The translations under genes and the position numbers were made by a program. From Amaurobius ferox (lineage: Eukaryota; Arthropoda; Arachnida; Araneae; Amaurobiidae), in NCBI GenBank assembly GCA_951213105.1, contig OX578146.1:55629069-55693068 (forward strand): DNA of 64,000 nt. Reading direction: 5' to 3'. Below, one piece after another: positions 24,950 through 36,985 of this stretch (within the stretch, counting starts at the first letter, position 1; each line of letters starts with the position of its first letter). The notes under the pieces are model-generated. The model made no database searches, was not told the DNA's origin, and saw only the letters and a list, made by a program, of their open reading frames with translations.

Positions 24950-26280
24950 AGTGCTGCACTAAATTACTAAAACACACATTACTTGAATTCTAACACAGAT
25001 AATTTTACTAATGGCAATAATCAGATTTTTTAATGAATAATTATGATATCTGCTCAAAGTGGGCTGGGAGGAACATGTATTAGAAATCTGAACCTGGAAG
25101 AAGTGGCATATTTAATAAATTTTCGAACGAGATATAAGGTATCAAGTAAAGTGGAGACCGTAATCAATTTATAAGCTAGGATACCTCGCTTTCCAGACAA
25201 CCGTAATTTAAATTATTGGATGCGATTTCAAATAAATGAGTGGCTGAGCAACAAATGCCTGGCAAAATTTATTCTGTAAGCTTGATATTATGTATAAGTG
25301 CGTTCTGTATCGCTTCTTAGATTCCATTAAGTAAATATTTAAAGTTGAGATGGTTTATTTTAATACTGTCATGCAAAATATAAAATAATGATGGGGCTTT
25401 TCTCCATCGAATGATGGCATCATTGGGGAACTGTGCGTCCGTCCATTTAGTAAATACTTAAAGATAGGATGGCTCATTTCAATACTGTCATACAAATTGT
25501 AAAATAATAATGGGGCTTTTCTTCATCGAATGATCGCATCGTAGAGGAACTGTGGGTTCGTCCATCGCATTTAATAAGATTGCCCCAATTATAGTAAAAA
25601 TATTTCAAGAATACAAAAACCTTCTTCAAATGTTTCAAATAAAATTGTAACAGTCTTAATAAGCATGAGACCACCAGATCGTGTAACGTTGTGCCATTTT
25701 TAACACTGTCAATATTTGTAAAATATATTAACACATTTTAGACAACTGTTATTGAATTTAGTGTGAGAGAAGTTTATTTTCAGTATATGGAATGCCAAAT
25801 TTTACGAAAATCAACTGTATTTTGTAAACGTATATCTGCATGGCAATGATGGCAAAACAACAATGCCTCAAGATTGGTTGAATATTTTTGTCATGTTACT
25901 GGGTATTACACATAGCAGTCTAATTTACTATATGTCGTTCTTAAACATTCATCTAGAGATGTCAAATATGAAAATATAAATCGTGAAATATTCAGCATAT
26001 TTTCTAAAACTCATGTAAGAGATGCACTTGTACATATTTGAACATTCCCATAAACATACCTCATGGGAAATTAACCCCAAAATTTAAGCAACAACTGAAA
26101 TTTTCTGTGAATTCCCATACTATGTTTTAACAACATCGGTATTATACGAATCACATACAATGTAAATTACTATGCAAATAAAATGAGAAAATGATATAAT
26201 TGTTTCGGAAGTACATAGATATTTTATTATCAGCGTTAAATAGTCTAGACCTGAAAGTCACATAAGATCTTAAGAGATAT
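24950..26280 (+). repeat. Near-palindrome, right arm
   Basis: This is the inverted partner of 21060-22385. The first ~350 bp also match 60390-60760 directly, and more distantly 62930-63300 and 51460-51780, so this sub-block is a five-copy dispersed repeat. Confidence 0.9.
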
Positions 26281-26284
26281 TTGA

Positions 26285-27100
26285 TTTGTGTGAGATTTTT
26301 CATTGTGTTATCCACACCTTCGTCCACCTCGATATTGCATACAAGATACAGTGGCAGTCGTCATGCAGGATGACAGTCGCTAAGTGCAGTCGCCAAGACT
26401 GTAGTGTAAGAAAAAATAAAGCGTGTTTCCTACTTCATAGGAAACATATGCGCAAAACATCGTAAAACACATTTAGTATGTATGATACACTCTTGGACCT
26501 GTTTCAGTATAGTATAGTTAAGAATGCATGCACTAGCTCGGTTGGAATGGGGACGACCTACAAGGCAATTGTCAATAAAGATCTAATACATCAGAGCCTT
26601 TCAGAGACATATACGTGTAGTAGCTAAAAATTAGCTAAATTAAGTAAGAATATTCTTTAGGTTAAAACACACAAAATCAATTTCATCGAAAAAAATATTT
26701 AAAGTGAAAAGACTCTACTCGACTGTTTCTTATATTTCATATTGGTTAGTTTAACTTCTATAATTATCAGAAAGAAAAAATATGTATATTTTTCATATTT
26801 CGCAACAAATGATCATTTTATTATTTCATTATTTTTTTCAAATGTATATTTTTTCGAATTGGTAATATCTTAGTAAAACCAATCACTTAATACGTTACAC
26901 TTACTTGTGTTAATATAAACTATTTTGAAATAGTTGACATCCACAGCGCGGTTCATATTAATACTTTTTCTGATAATACATATAAAACCATCATTGTTCA
27001 AGAAGATATGGATTTTCATCGGAAATTATGTTATGAAAATGTAAAAATTCAAACTATTTGAGTTCTATCCGTAAGAAAAACTAGAATTGCCATATAGTTC
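26285..27100. other. No gene seen
   Basis: A short richer stretch at 26320-26410 contains gtggcagtcgtcatgcagg and gacagtcgctaagtgcagtc, an imperfect local repeat. The rest is A+T-rich with nothing recognisable. Confidence 0.4.
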
Positions 27101-28560
27101 TTGATTTTTAAAAATGAAGTATCTGTGCATAACTTATAATGATAGATGCATTTGTTCATTGATTAGCTTGTCCTCACCTCATAGTCATACTCATACATAC
27201 ATTTTCACAAAATTATTCGAAGTGGGTATAAAATATCTTAAAACGGCATTTTATGTTAAAATCAGGAATTCAAATATTTTTGAAAAAACAAAATAGAATA
27301 GTATGAAATAGATTGCATGGGTTTAGAAAATTCTGCCATGGGGAATTTAGAGCTGCGAGTCATTAAAACAAGTAAAATTGATTTTTACAAAACTTTTAAT
27401 ATAAGCTATTTATATCAGTATAGACTCACTGAAGAGGCATTGATATTTTTGATTATAAAAAATTTGAGGAATAGCCCAAAATTTCTGAAAATAGCATTAT
27501 CGGGAAAGTTTTCCAATTAAAATTATTAGCAACAAGATCCTTATGAAATGACCTTCACATGATGGCAAATGGTGTGTACATTTCATTTTCGCCGGAACTT
27601 TTAATCATTTTTGCTTTTTCACAATCTCTCCATACAACCATACACATTTTCGAAGAAATAAGAAATGACATATTAGGAACCTATAAACCAAATCCTTACT
27701 TCAACCTAATTATAAATATAATATATTATCCTAATTATAAATATAAAGAAAGGAGTCATTACTCCCTATAAGGAATATTTTGAGATATTCTGCGACAACA
27801 ATCATTAATGTTGTAGACAGTGATTTTGCACAGTTAGTGATTCAGCATGTGTTAGATAGAAAGTATGCTGATGCCAAATATCTAATGTCCTTATGTACAC
27901 ATTTAATTTTTATGTTTATACTTTATTCTAATAGTAATTATATATAGTTTTTACATGTCAAACTATGAAGAATCCGTAAACAATTTATATTTCAATATAT
28001 ATTGAAGGGAAAAATATATAATGAAATTGGTTACGCCCACATTTGCATTGGAAAATGAGTCACACATAATTTTCAAAGTAAAAGCTATAATTCTGCAAGT
28101 ATAAGATTCTATAAGATATTAAGATAGAATAATTATAAATTGAATAGACAATATAATGAAATTTTCAAAGCTTTTAAATGTTTTTAACGTTTACATTTCT
28201 GTTACATATGTGGATCCGATTAACATGTCCACGTCGGTAGTTTACAAGACCACAAAACTGAAATTCTCACCCCCCCTCCGATGACTTTCGATTATCAATT
28301 TTGTACCAATTACTACAATCGAGATTAATACTATTACACATAATCTAAATTATACACAAAGCAATATGCATTTCAGTTGTCTGAAGCGAGAACAGAAGGT
28401 ACTGAATCTACCCTGTTGTCAAGTAAAATTCGTGAAAACTTTTATGATGTTTTCAAATTTCCTTTCTCTATCTAACCAAACTCATTGTTCTGTATTGGAA
28501 GATATACTCATTACGAATGTTCTTGCTTTTTGAAGCTATCACCTTTTCTAGAGATTCACA
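27100..28560 (-). repeat. Alpha unit, partial copy (minus orientation)
   Basis: This is the inverted relative of 17800-19400 and is direct with 33890-35330 (gagctgcgagtcattaaaac, gaaattggttacgcccac, ctgaaattctcaccccc). Its right edge meets the 3' end of the Jockey-type LINE at about 28570. Confidence 0.85.
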
Positions 28561-28570
28561 TTTCTTATTT

Positions 28571-29905
28571 TTTCGAGTGTCGTACAAGACAGAGCACCAG
28601 GCGCGAAGCGCCTTTAATCTCGTTTCAATATGTGGTTCTTATCGTCAAACTGTGACATTAATTCAGTGACCCTAATTGGAGGTTCGAGGTTTTTATTTAC
28701 TACTTTTTATTATTTGTCCTAGCTCCTAGTGTGGCAGTTTGTTGCACATTTAGTGTTTAAGCAGTTTGGGGGTTGATGCAGATCTAAGGGTTACCTAGCG
28801 TTTTGTCAGTTTAGAGTTTAGAATATTTTTTTTATAAAATAAAAGTCGCGAGTTTTATTTAAAAATCAGATGTTTGAGGTGGGATCTTTTAATTCCGATT
28901 ATCGATGTTTAGAACAGTGCGGGGTCTCTTACGAGATTTGGCCTTGCGATGATCATAGTCATGCAGATTGAATAACAGTTCGTTTGGAACGGATGGCAAA
29001 TTTTTGTAAAATTTAAGCGCTAGCTTTTTAATTTGGGCTGTAACAGTTTTTATTTTGAAGTCATTCCTAATTACCGAGTTTCTTAAGTACCTGGGAGTTT
29101 TCCAGATAATCCGTAGGATTTTGTTTTGTTTTGTCTCTAGGAGGTCTATTGTAGTTTTACAGGCATATCCCCATACGGGTGCTGCATACAGCATTCCCGG
29201 TCGGAAGACCGATTTCTAAATTAGAAGTTTATTTGATAACGTAGATTTCCGTTTCCTATCATTGGGTATAAGGCTCCTGTGACCATATACGCTTTTTTGA
29301 TTAAGTTCGTTACGTGCTGTTTCCAGGTTAGGTGGGAATCTTTCGTTACACCTAGGTATTTAGTAGATTTTTCCGCTTTTAGGGCATGGTTGTTTATGTA
29401 AAGAGGCGGCGGAGGTTTGCGTTTTCTAGAGAAATAAATCCAATGACATTTATTGGTGTTTAATTTTATTCGCCATTTTTCCAGCCATGTTTGGAGTATG
29501 TCTAAGTGTTGTTGTAGCTGTCTGTGCATTACTAAGACGTAAGGGTGTTTCGCAAGTATCGCGCTGTCATCTGCATAGAGTGCCAGCTCCGTGTCTGGGG
29601 TCCTGGGAATGTCATTTAGATATATGTTAAAGAGTGTCGGGCCGAGGATGGATCCTTGCGGTACACTACTTTTAATGAGCTTGGGTGTAGATAAGTTATT
29701 TTTTACTCTGACTTGAAAGCGTCTGTTATTTAGGTATGAAATTAAAAGTTTAACAAGTGCGTCAGGGACTTTTAGAGTGATCAATTTGTAAGCTAATCCA
29801 CAGTGCCACACTTTATCAAAGGCCTTTTGGATGTCAAGAAAAATCGCTGCTGTGGCTGTCTTATTATTAAAACCAGAAGACATGTACTCTACCTCTTGTA
29901 CTCTA
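28571..29905 (-). pseudogene. 5'-truncated Jockey-clade LINE (reverse transcriptase remnant)
   Basis: On the minus strand, about 29900 to 28889 encodes the centre and C-terminal part of a LINE reverse transcriptase. In order there are SSGFNNKTATAAIFLDIQKA then FDKVWH, SSVPQGSILGPTLFNIYLND, LALYADDSAIL with the YADD catalytic pair, KTKYLGV-like text (KSTKYLGVTKDSHLTWKQHV), and after a break GMLYAAPVWGYACKT. There is no RNase H domain. All this fits the Jockey clade. Near 29221 the frame shifts and a TAG follows, splitting the coding sequence into 29883-29221 and 29194-28889. The endonuclease and ORF1 are missing. The 3' tail after 28889 is about 300 bp and ends in a short A run near 28571. It is not functional. 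Flanking target duplications could not be fixed. Confidence 0.9.
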
Positions 29906-29991
29906 CATGGGCTCTACATATTTTGCCATTGATTTTGTCAGGAAAATATCGGACGGTCCGGCAAAATCCCAATAATCGGTTGTACTAACAG

Positions 29992-31150
29992 TTTAGAACA
30001 TTGTTGAAAAGTGCTTATGACTTTGTCCATTCTGTCTGTCTATCCGTTAGCATGATAATTGCCGTAAAAATGACATTATTAGAATGTAAATTTTAGTATG
30101 TGGTTCAGATGGTGTGTGAGACTTATGGGGATATAAATGGATGATATAACCTAATTAATTTTGGATTGAACGCGGATTTGGAAAAATGAAATGCATTAAA
30201 CACTATGGGACCTAAATTTTCAAACATTTTTCAAGGAAATTTAAAATTCACAAATTGCTTCGAAAGTTTTAGAAAATATACAACTTATCCCATAAAAAAT
30301 ATAAAAAAAATTCAGCAAAATACAATCAGTAGTTTTTATATAAAAATTAAAATAATAATTACACGCATGTCATATGAAGAGATCACGTGACCCACTACAA
30401 AATAAGATATACCATCCATCTTGTGTCAAAATCGTGATTTTTATAGTTCATTCTAATTTATATTTAATGTTGTGTCCATCCCTAAACCGCTTTATTTTTG
30501 CTAAATTTCTGTGCACCTATATTCTGAAATAACGTAACTAGAATATATTTCAGTTTAAATGATCATCAAACTTTGATTATTTCTACAACGAAGCTCTATT
30601 TTTACTTATGGAGAATGTAAATACACCAAGCTGTAAGATGAATTATATATGAATTGCTGAATTTCTTTAATGCAAAATTTTTTAGATCTGGAGTCTGCAA
30701 TACAGCTGATATGAACGAAACATTCATTGATTTTACATGGAGACGCAGACGATTTTATAGCAGACTTTTCCAGTGAAGTTTAAGTCATGGAATTAAATTA
30801 ATGTTACATCTATGGCTTTAAGTTTTTAAGTAAAATATATTATTTTAGTATTGTGATGAATGAAAAGAATGGAAAAAAGTGGATGAATGAAATATTTACT
30901 GCTTTATCATTGAGGCTGACAATTTATATTTCAAAGACGGCATTTGAATAAAATTCATTTTTTGTATGAAGTTTTAAATTTTCAAATATAATAAATTATT
31001 GTAGTATTGTGATAATTTGAAAAGTATTACCGCTGAATGTATCGCATTTTAAAGATGTTTAAATAAAATCGCATTGCAGTTAGAAAAGTGTTTCATAATC
31101 AATTCTTTATGCATGATCGATATTTCTCGTTTACTTTAAACGTACAGTTT
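29992..31150 (-). repeat. Locus C: inverted match to 4450-6250
   Basis: It begins ttgttgaaaagtgcttatga with the tctgtctgtctatccgttag tract, continues through tcgaaagttttag and ggagtctgcaatac, and ends near catgcatgatcgatatttc-like sequence. A local duplication around 30830-31020 (agtattgtgat twice) is specific to this copy. Confidence 0.75.
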
Positions 31151-31391
31151 AATCAGTATCTAGTGATTGCGTTTAATTGTATCATAAGCAAATCAGAGAG
31201 AAAGTGGTGTAAACGCAAAAAATTTATAGAAAATTTTATTTTATTTATCCCGGAATCTGTTACAATTTCATATTTAAATTATTTTGTTATACTTGTCATA
31301 TTCCTTTTAAAAACCTGCTTATATGAGAATATTATAAATATGCAAACTTCTTTTCAGGGAAATGTGCCTGGAATACAATATATTGTTAGTG

Positions 31392-31777
31392 TTGTTGTTG
31401 TTGAGACCCAGACCGTCCGACCTACCAGAAAGGTGTAAGGTAACTGTATGGACGGCCGGGAAGTGCCACCCAATTTAGACCGGAACCCAGTGGGGGAGGC
31501 ATCCACAGGGACCGTACCCTCCATCCCCTACCACCAACCTCTCGGAAGGACTTACGGACCCACATGTTTAACGTGATCGTACTCCGCATGAACACGGCGG
31601 CATTTGTGGTAGCGTGCAAATCTAGCGCGCAAACCACGGGGATACCGCACCAGAGATGGCCAACAGCACGCGGTGTTCCGAGGTGGTCACCCACCAAGTA
31701 CTAACCGCGCCCGATGCTGCTTGACTTCGGTGATCTAACGAGAACCGGTGTTTTCAGTACGGTACAGCCGTTGGCCT
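31392..31777 (-). mobile_element. Full-length 5S rRNA-derived SINE (SINE3-type)
   Basis: On the minus strand the element starts aggccaacggctgtacc and runs through a ~117-nt 5S rRNA-like head (31775-31659). An unrelated body of about 265 bp follows, ending in a tail of CAAC repeats. A perfect 14-bp target duplication, atatattgttagtg, flanks it (31378-31391 and 31778-31791), and the paralogous site near 35535 has no insertion. SINEs with 5S heads are known (SINE3 class) and are transcribed by RNA polymerase III from the internal 5S promoter. They need a partner LINE for mobility. The 5S part has one base missing in box C (ttggtgggtgacc) but is otherwise well preserved, which suggests a fairly young insertion. 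No protein is encoded; ORFs across it are chance. Confidence 0.9.
31659..31775 (-). promoter_or_regulatory. 5S rRNA-like head with internal Pol III promoter
   Basis: It contains box A-like gaagtcaagcagcatcgg, the intermediate region gcgcggttagtact, and box C-like gggtgaccacctcgg. Compared with standard animal 5S it lacks one base of box C and has several substitutions. It is embedded in the SINE and is not a separate 5S rRNA gene. Confidence 0.85.
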
Positions 31778-31906
31778 ATATATTGTTAGTGTGAAACATT
31801 AAACGACAAATGATTATGGAAGTAAAACGAGTTTTCGCCACTAAGGACTTTTTTAACAAATACAAAACTAACTTTAGCATTTGTTCATAAAGTATTGATA
31901 TCAGCA

Positions 31907-31974
31907 TATTGTTGTTGAGACCCAGACCGTCCGATTTACCAGAGAGGTGTAAGATAATTGCTTGGATGGTCGGG
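31907..31974 (-). mobile_element. Short (68-bp) 5S-SINE tail insertion
   Basis: It holds gttgttgagacccagaccgt and stops after ggatggtcggg. It is flanked by an 11-bp direct repeat, tgatatcagca (31896-31906 and 31975-31985). It is only the 3' end of the SINE, in the same orientation as the full copy about 130 bp away. Confidence 0.8.
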
Positions 31975-32639
31975 TGATATCAGCAAGTAAAAGCCTACAG
32001 TGTTCACATAAAAATTCAGAGAACTCTAATACAGAGATTATTCTCAAAGCAAGTAATCGCTCTCTCAAAGCAGATACCAGCATCCCTGGAGCCGGTTCCG
32101 TTGTTTTGCTGTTTTGCAGGTCATCAGCTGTCTCAATATGAAGATCGCTGAGGATAGAGACCGGTCTATAAATGATAATGCCTACAAAGCATGAACGATT
32201 AAGTGTTTTAGAAACTCCTCAACCACGTGGATTCGGTGACTATTAAAAGCTGTTTGTATGTAGGAACGCTATGTGTTGGAAAAATAAAATTAAATACGTT
32301 TTTATTTGAGTGAGAATTTTAAACTTAACTAAAAATGAAATAAAATTCGGTTTTTTTATATTTTGCTTTAACTTACTTCACCGATAAAGGCATCAACACG
32401 TACCCCTTAATAACTTCAGGTACTGCAACTTGGAACAAAGCACGGTGCCAATAAAACAAATCTTATATGTTCCTCTGAGCCTCAGCAACGAAGGGATTCA
32501 CTCTCGCTAATGGCGCATCAGGGAGTTTAAGTACAAACAGTGTTTTTCACAAGAAGTTCATAATGATATATTATTGCAAGGAATTTTCCGTTGCCGGTTA
32601 TTCAAGATTCTGTCTATGCGCAGAGGTTAGAGAAAAAAT

Positions 32640-33860
32640 CGAGCATAAAAGTAAAAGCATGCAGTTCAAGAATTTTTTCGATTTATTCGGAGTTCTCGTT
32701 TAGAGGGACAGCTTACAGAGTAACTAAAATGTTCTGGTAATTTCAGAAAATTACATAACTTGTGCGGATTTTGAGTAATTGAAATAATGAATACATTATA
32801 AAAGTATAATTATTCAAAATTAGCTGTTCTCTTTGCTGCTATAGTTTTGTAACTGAGGGTTGAATAATGGATTCGGGCGCTTTTTTACATGCAGTCAGGT
32901 TGATATTTGATTTCAAAATAATGCATTCGTTGTTTTACTATTGTTAGTGCTGTATCTTACTGAATACTTTTATAAGATAAAAATGTCCGTAATAAAATAC
33001 AAAGTAAACTCCAAAATATTATCCCCATCCACCATCGATAAAAAAGCTCAATATTTCCCTTCACAGCCCGCCTGCAGCTTTTTGCGCTACTAATATCCAT
33101 AGATTTTTTCTTTTACTATTCCCCATCAAATCAAACATAACATACCATAACATAATAAAACGCGATGTATTTAAACTCTACTTCTAGACCTTCCAACAAA
33201 TTCAAGCTTTCTAATGAAGTAGTATATTTTTAATAAAGGATATTAAATTTTTAATTTCCTCAAAACGGCAGGAAAATTACATTAATTAATAATGTGGATT
33301 TTCTGAGATAATTTTTCGATAATTTGACAACATAGAAGATTCAATTTTTTTAATATCGTTTTGTGCATTTTGGTATATTTTGTAAAAATGTTTCTCGCCA
33401 ATATCGCCAAATGTGTGGTATGTGGGACGTGTGAAAAAACCCTATTGAATCATAATTCACCATCCGTTTATTAATTAGTTTGTTCTCTTATCCGCTTCAA
33501 ATATTTCAAACCAGTATCCTACTTACGCTTTCCTTTTAATTTTCAGTTCGGAGATATTTTGATATTTGCGCCAAATTGTCGCCAAGATCTGTAATTGTTC
33601 GCCAAGCGCTATGGACATACAGACAAAGAGATAGAGATAGTGATGGGCCTGTGCAAGGATATTTAATATGAGGTTTCGCTGTCTGCCCAGCAACGAATCA
33701 AAATTTTACCAGCTTGGCGTCACTGAGGTAAAATTTCGTTACTGATAAAGTCACGATTCAGGAAGAACTAGCAGAGGAGTTGCGTTAACTCAGAAAGTTT
33801 TCGCCTTATATTAGTTCAGAATGTTATTTGTTAATTTATAAATTAAAATTGTTTCAATTA
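32640..33860 (+). repeat. Block beta, partial copy 1
   Basis: It matches about 40-1290 and 36990-38150 in the same direction (aagcatgcagttca, gttgatatttgatttcaaaa, cgccaagcgctatggaca, gaggtttcgctg). It ends at tttataaattaaaattgttt, after which an alpha unit follows. Confidence 0.8.
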
Positions 33861-33889
33861 CATGTTATGAAGCAATAGTGTTAAAACGA

Positions 33890-36440
33890 TAAGAGCGTTT
33901 GTTTATTAGTTATCTTACCATCACATCATAGACATACTCATACATTTTCCCAAAAGTGTTCTAAATGGTTATAGAATGTCTTAAAACGTTCTTATGTGTT
34001 AAAATCTTGAATTCGAATATTTTCGAAAAAGCAATATAGTATGAAATAATTTATATATTTTTAGAGATTGTCCGCCAACGGATATTTAGAGCTGTGAGTC
34101 ATTAAAACAAGAAACATTCATTTTTACGAAACTTCTTATGAGCAATTTATAACTTTATAGACTCACTGAAGAAGTCTTAATATTTTTTCTTATAAAAAAA
34201 ATTATGTGGAATAGCGCAAAATTCTTGAAAGTAGCATTACCGGGCAAGTTTTTCAAAGAAAATTAATAGCAACAAGATCTTTATGAAGGAATCTTCATAA
34301 TATGTGTACATTTCATTTTCGAATGAACTATTAATCATTTTTGCTTTTTCGCTATTTTTTCGTACAACCATACGCAGACGTGACATCCTTGTAATCCAAA
34401 GGAAATCCTTATTAGAACACTTTTTGTAAGTTAACTTTTCGAAATAAGAGATTCTGCCCTTTTTCTCCATGTCCATTATTTTAATCATAAATGTAAAAGA
34501 AGAAATTTATACCCATATTAGAAAAATGCCAAGATATTCTGCGACAAATATCCACTGTATTGTAGTGAGAGATTTCACGCATTTAGTAATTCAACATGAG
34601 CGGGAAAGAAATATGATGGTACGAAATATCTACATTTCTTATGTACACATTTAGATTTCATATTTATATTTTGTTCCAATTGTAATTATATATAGTTTTT
34701 ATTTTTATACTTTATCATATTAGTAATTATTTATAATTTTTAAGAGTGTATAAAAATTATGAATCCGGGAAAAATATATATAAGTATATTACAATTTCAG
34801 AATTTTAATGAAATTGGTTACGTCCACAATTTCATTGGAAAATGAGGTCCACATAATTACCAAAGTAAAAATATAAATCTGCAAGTATAAGAAATTCTGT
34901 AACAAATTAAGATTTTATATAATTAAGAATATATATACACACTAGTAAAGTTTTGAAAATATCTTGAATATTTACATTTTCTTTTACAGATGTGGATCAG
35001 CTTAATACGGCCACTTGTTAATTTTACAAGAGCAAAAAACTGAAATTCTTACCCCTTCGGCTGACTTTCGATTATCAGTTCTGTATCCCTTTCTACAACC
35101 AAGATTACTACTATTACCTTTAAACACAATTAAAATTAAACATGAAACAAAGTGCATTTCAGTTGTCTGTAACGAGAACAGAAGGTACGGAATCTCCCCT
35201 GTTGTCAAGTAAAATTTCTGAAAACTTTTTTGATGTTTTCAAACTTTTTGTTCTCTATCTAACCAAACTCAATGTTCCGCATTGCAAGATCTACTCAAAT
35301 ATGAATATACTTGCTTATTGAAGCTATGCAGTTTGTGCGTTACATATATATTTCTTTAAAAAAATTTCTTTTATAGCAATAAAAAGTACTTTTTTCTGGT
35401 AGATATTAAAAATTGGTATTAAAATTATTTTGTTGTACTGGAAAAATTTCCTTTAAAAACCTGCATATATGAGAATATTATGAACCGACCAAACTATATT
35501 CAGGAATAGTACCGGGATTACAGAATAATGTAAATGGGAAGCATTAAACGGCAAATGGTTAGGGAAGTAAAAAAATAGCTTTCTGAGCCAAAGACTTTGA
35601 AACAAGATTCATATAAAAGAACAAAGTTTCCTCAGCAAATGCAAAATTTAATTTCGCATTTGTTCCTCAAGTACTGATATCATTCTGTACAACACACCAA
35701 TGTTTAAATTCAAATTCATAGAATCCTGATAAAGATAGCGCTCTCCAAGCTAAGAATCGCTCTCCTAAAGCAGATACCAGGAATTGTGGAGCAGTTTCAC
35801 ATTGTTTTGCTTCAGGTATCTGCTATCTCGCTATGAAGAGCGGAAAAAAGAGAGACCAGCCCATAGTATATGCAACAAAGGGCGATTTACGTTTTTAAAA
35901 ACTGTTCCTTTCAGTGGGTTCGGCGATTATTAAAGAGTGTTAGTATGTAAGAAAATCAGGTGTTGAAAAATTATAACCTAAAAAAAATTAAATGCACATT
36001 TTTTGAGAACTCAGTCAAAATTATATAAATTCAAGATTTTAGTATTTTGCTTTAAATTACTTCACTGCTAAAGATAGCAGTACCTTCCGCTTATTAGCTT
36101 TAAGCATTGCAACATGAAAAAAAGCACTGTGCCAATAAAACAAATCTAAACATCCCCCTCAGCGTCGGGAACAAAGGGACTCAAACTCGTTAATGGCGCA
36201 CCAGGAAGTTAAGTACAATCGGTGGTTATTTACTGCAAGTTCATAATGATATACTTTTTCAATGCATTTCCCATTCACGGTTATTCGAGATTCTGTCGAG
36301 GCGTAGAGGTTAGAGAAAAAATCTAGTATGGAAACATTGGCATGCAGTTCATGAAGTCTTTCGATATGTTCGGGGTTCTGGTTAAGGAAGCGAAACAGTT
36401 TTCCTAGTATCATTAAGAGTAGTAAAAATTTTCATCATTA
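33890..36440 (-). repeat. Alpha unit, longest minus-orientation copy
   Basis: This is the inverted partner of 17037-19400 and extends further at its left edge, into sequence shared with 27140-27340. It carries the NQNPEH peptide segment at its right end. Confidence 0.85.
36159..36413 (-). pseudogene. NQNPEH peptide family, copy 2 (longest open frame)
   Basis: This is an 84-codon ORF containing NQNPEHIERLHELHANVSIL, DFFSNLYASTESR, YHYELAVNN and WCAINEFESLCSRR. The last motif corresponds in DNA to the gcgccattaacgagattgag stretch after copy 1. It is open at about 85-90% DNA identity to copy 1, which is broken earlier. No signal peptide, membrane segment or known domain is visible. It could be a remnant of a repeat-borne ORF; function is unknown. 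Confidence 0.4.
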
Positions 36441-36449
36441 AGTTTTGTA

Positions 36450-36985
36450 AAAATTTTGTAAAATTGAAGAGCGCGATGAAGAGAGATCTTCCCATAGATG
36501 ACAGTATCTGCAACGCGAGAGCGATTAACTGTTTTAAAAACTTTTCATTTAGGTGAGTTCTGTGACTATTAAAGGGTGTTAGTAAGTAGGAAAGTCATGT
36601 GTTGGATAAATTAATTGTCAGAAATTTTATAAATGCATATTTCTTGAGAACTTAACTCAAAATCAATTAAAAATCAAGATTTTAATATTTTGCTTTAAAC
36701 TACTTCATATTGCTTCATGTAACTTTAAATTACATCAATACGTACCCCTCAATTCATGCCAAGCAGCTTAACTCGAAACAAAGCACGGTGCCAATAAAGC
36801 AAATCTAAATGTCCCTCTCAACCTCAGTAACAAAGGGACTCACTCTGGGTAATGGCACACCAGGCAGTTATAAGCACAATTGGTGTTTATTTACAGGCAG
36901 TTTATAATGCTATATTTTTTGCAAAGTACTTGCCGTTGCCAGTTATTCGAAATGCGGTCAATGTCCGGATGTTAGAAAATTACCG
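36450..36985 (-). repeat. Alpha unit, short tandem partial copy
   Basis: Immediately after the longer alpha copy the NQNPEH end repeats. Landmarks are caataaagcaaatctaaatg, ttcgaaatgcggtcaatg and gcatgcagttcagac, with counterparts at 36130-36360. It therefore forms a partial tandem duplication that runs into block beta. Confidence 0.8.

Larger units (their letters stand above)
31260..32640 (-). repeat. Alpha unit copy interrupted by two SINE insertions
   Basis: It matches 35420-36350 in the same direction and 17060-18000 inverted. Landmarks are ttttaaaaacctgcttatatg, gacaaatgattatggaagt and caataaaacaaatctta. The full 5S-SINE (31392) and a 68-bp SINE tail (31907) are inserted in it. The corresponding site at 35520-35560 lacks the first. 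Confidence 0.8.

Noticed and set aside
31422..31697. 91-codon ORF on the minus strand
   Set aside because: It lies wholly within the 5S-SINE body and head, which are non-coding.
31659..31775. Functional 5S rRNA gene on the minus strand
   Set aside because: One base is missing in box C, and the sequence is continuous with a SINE body flanked by a 14-bp target duplication.
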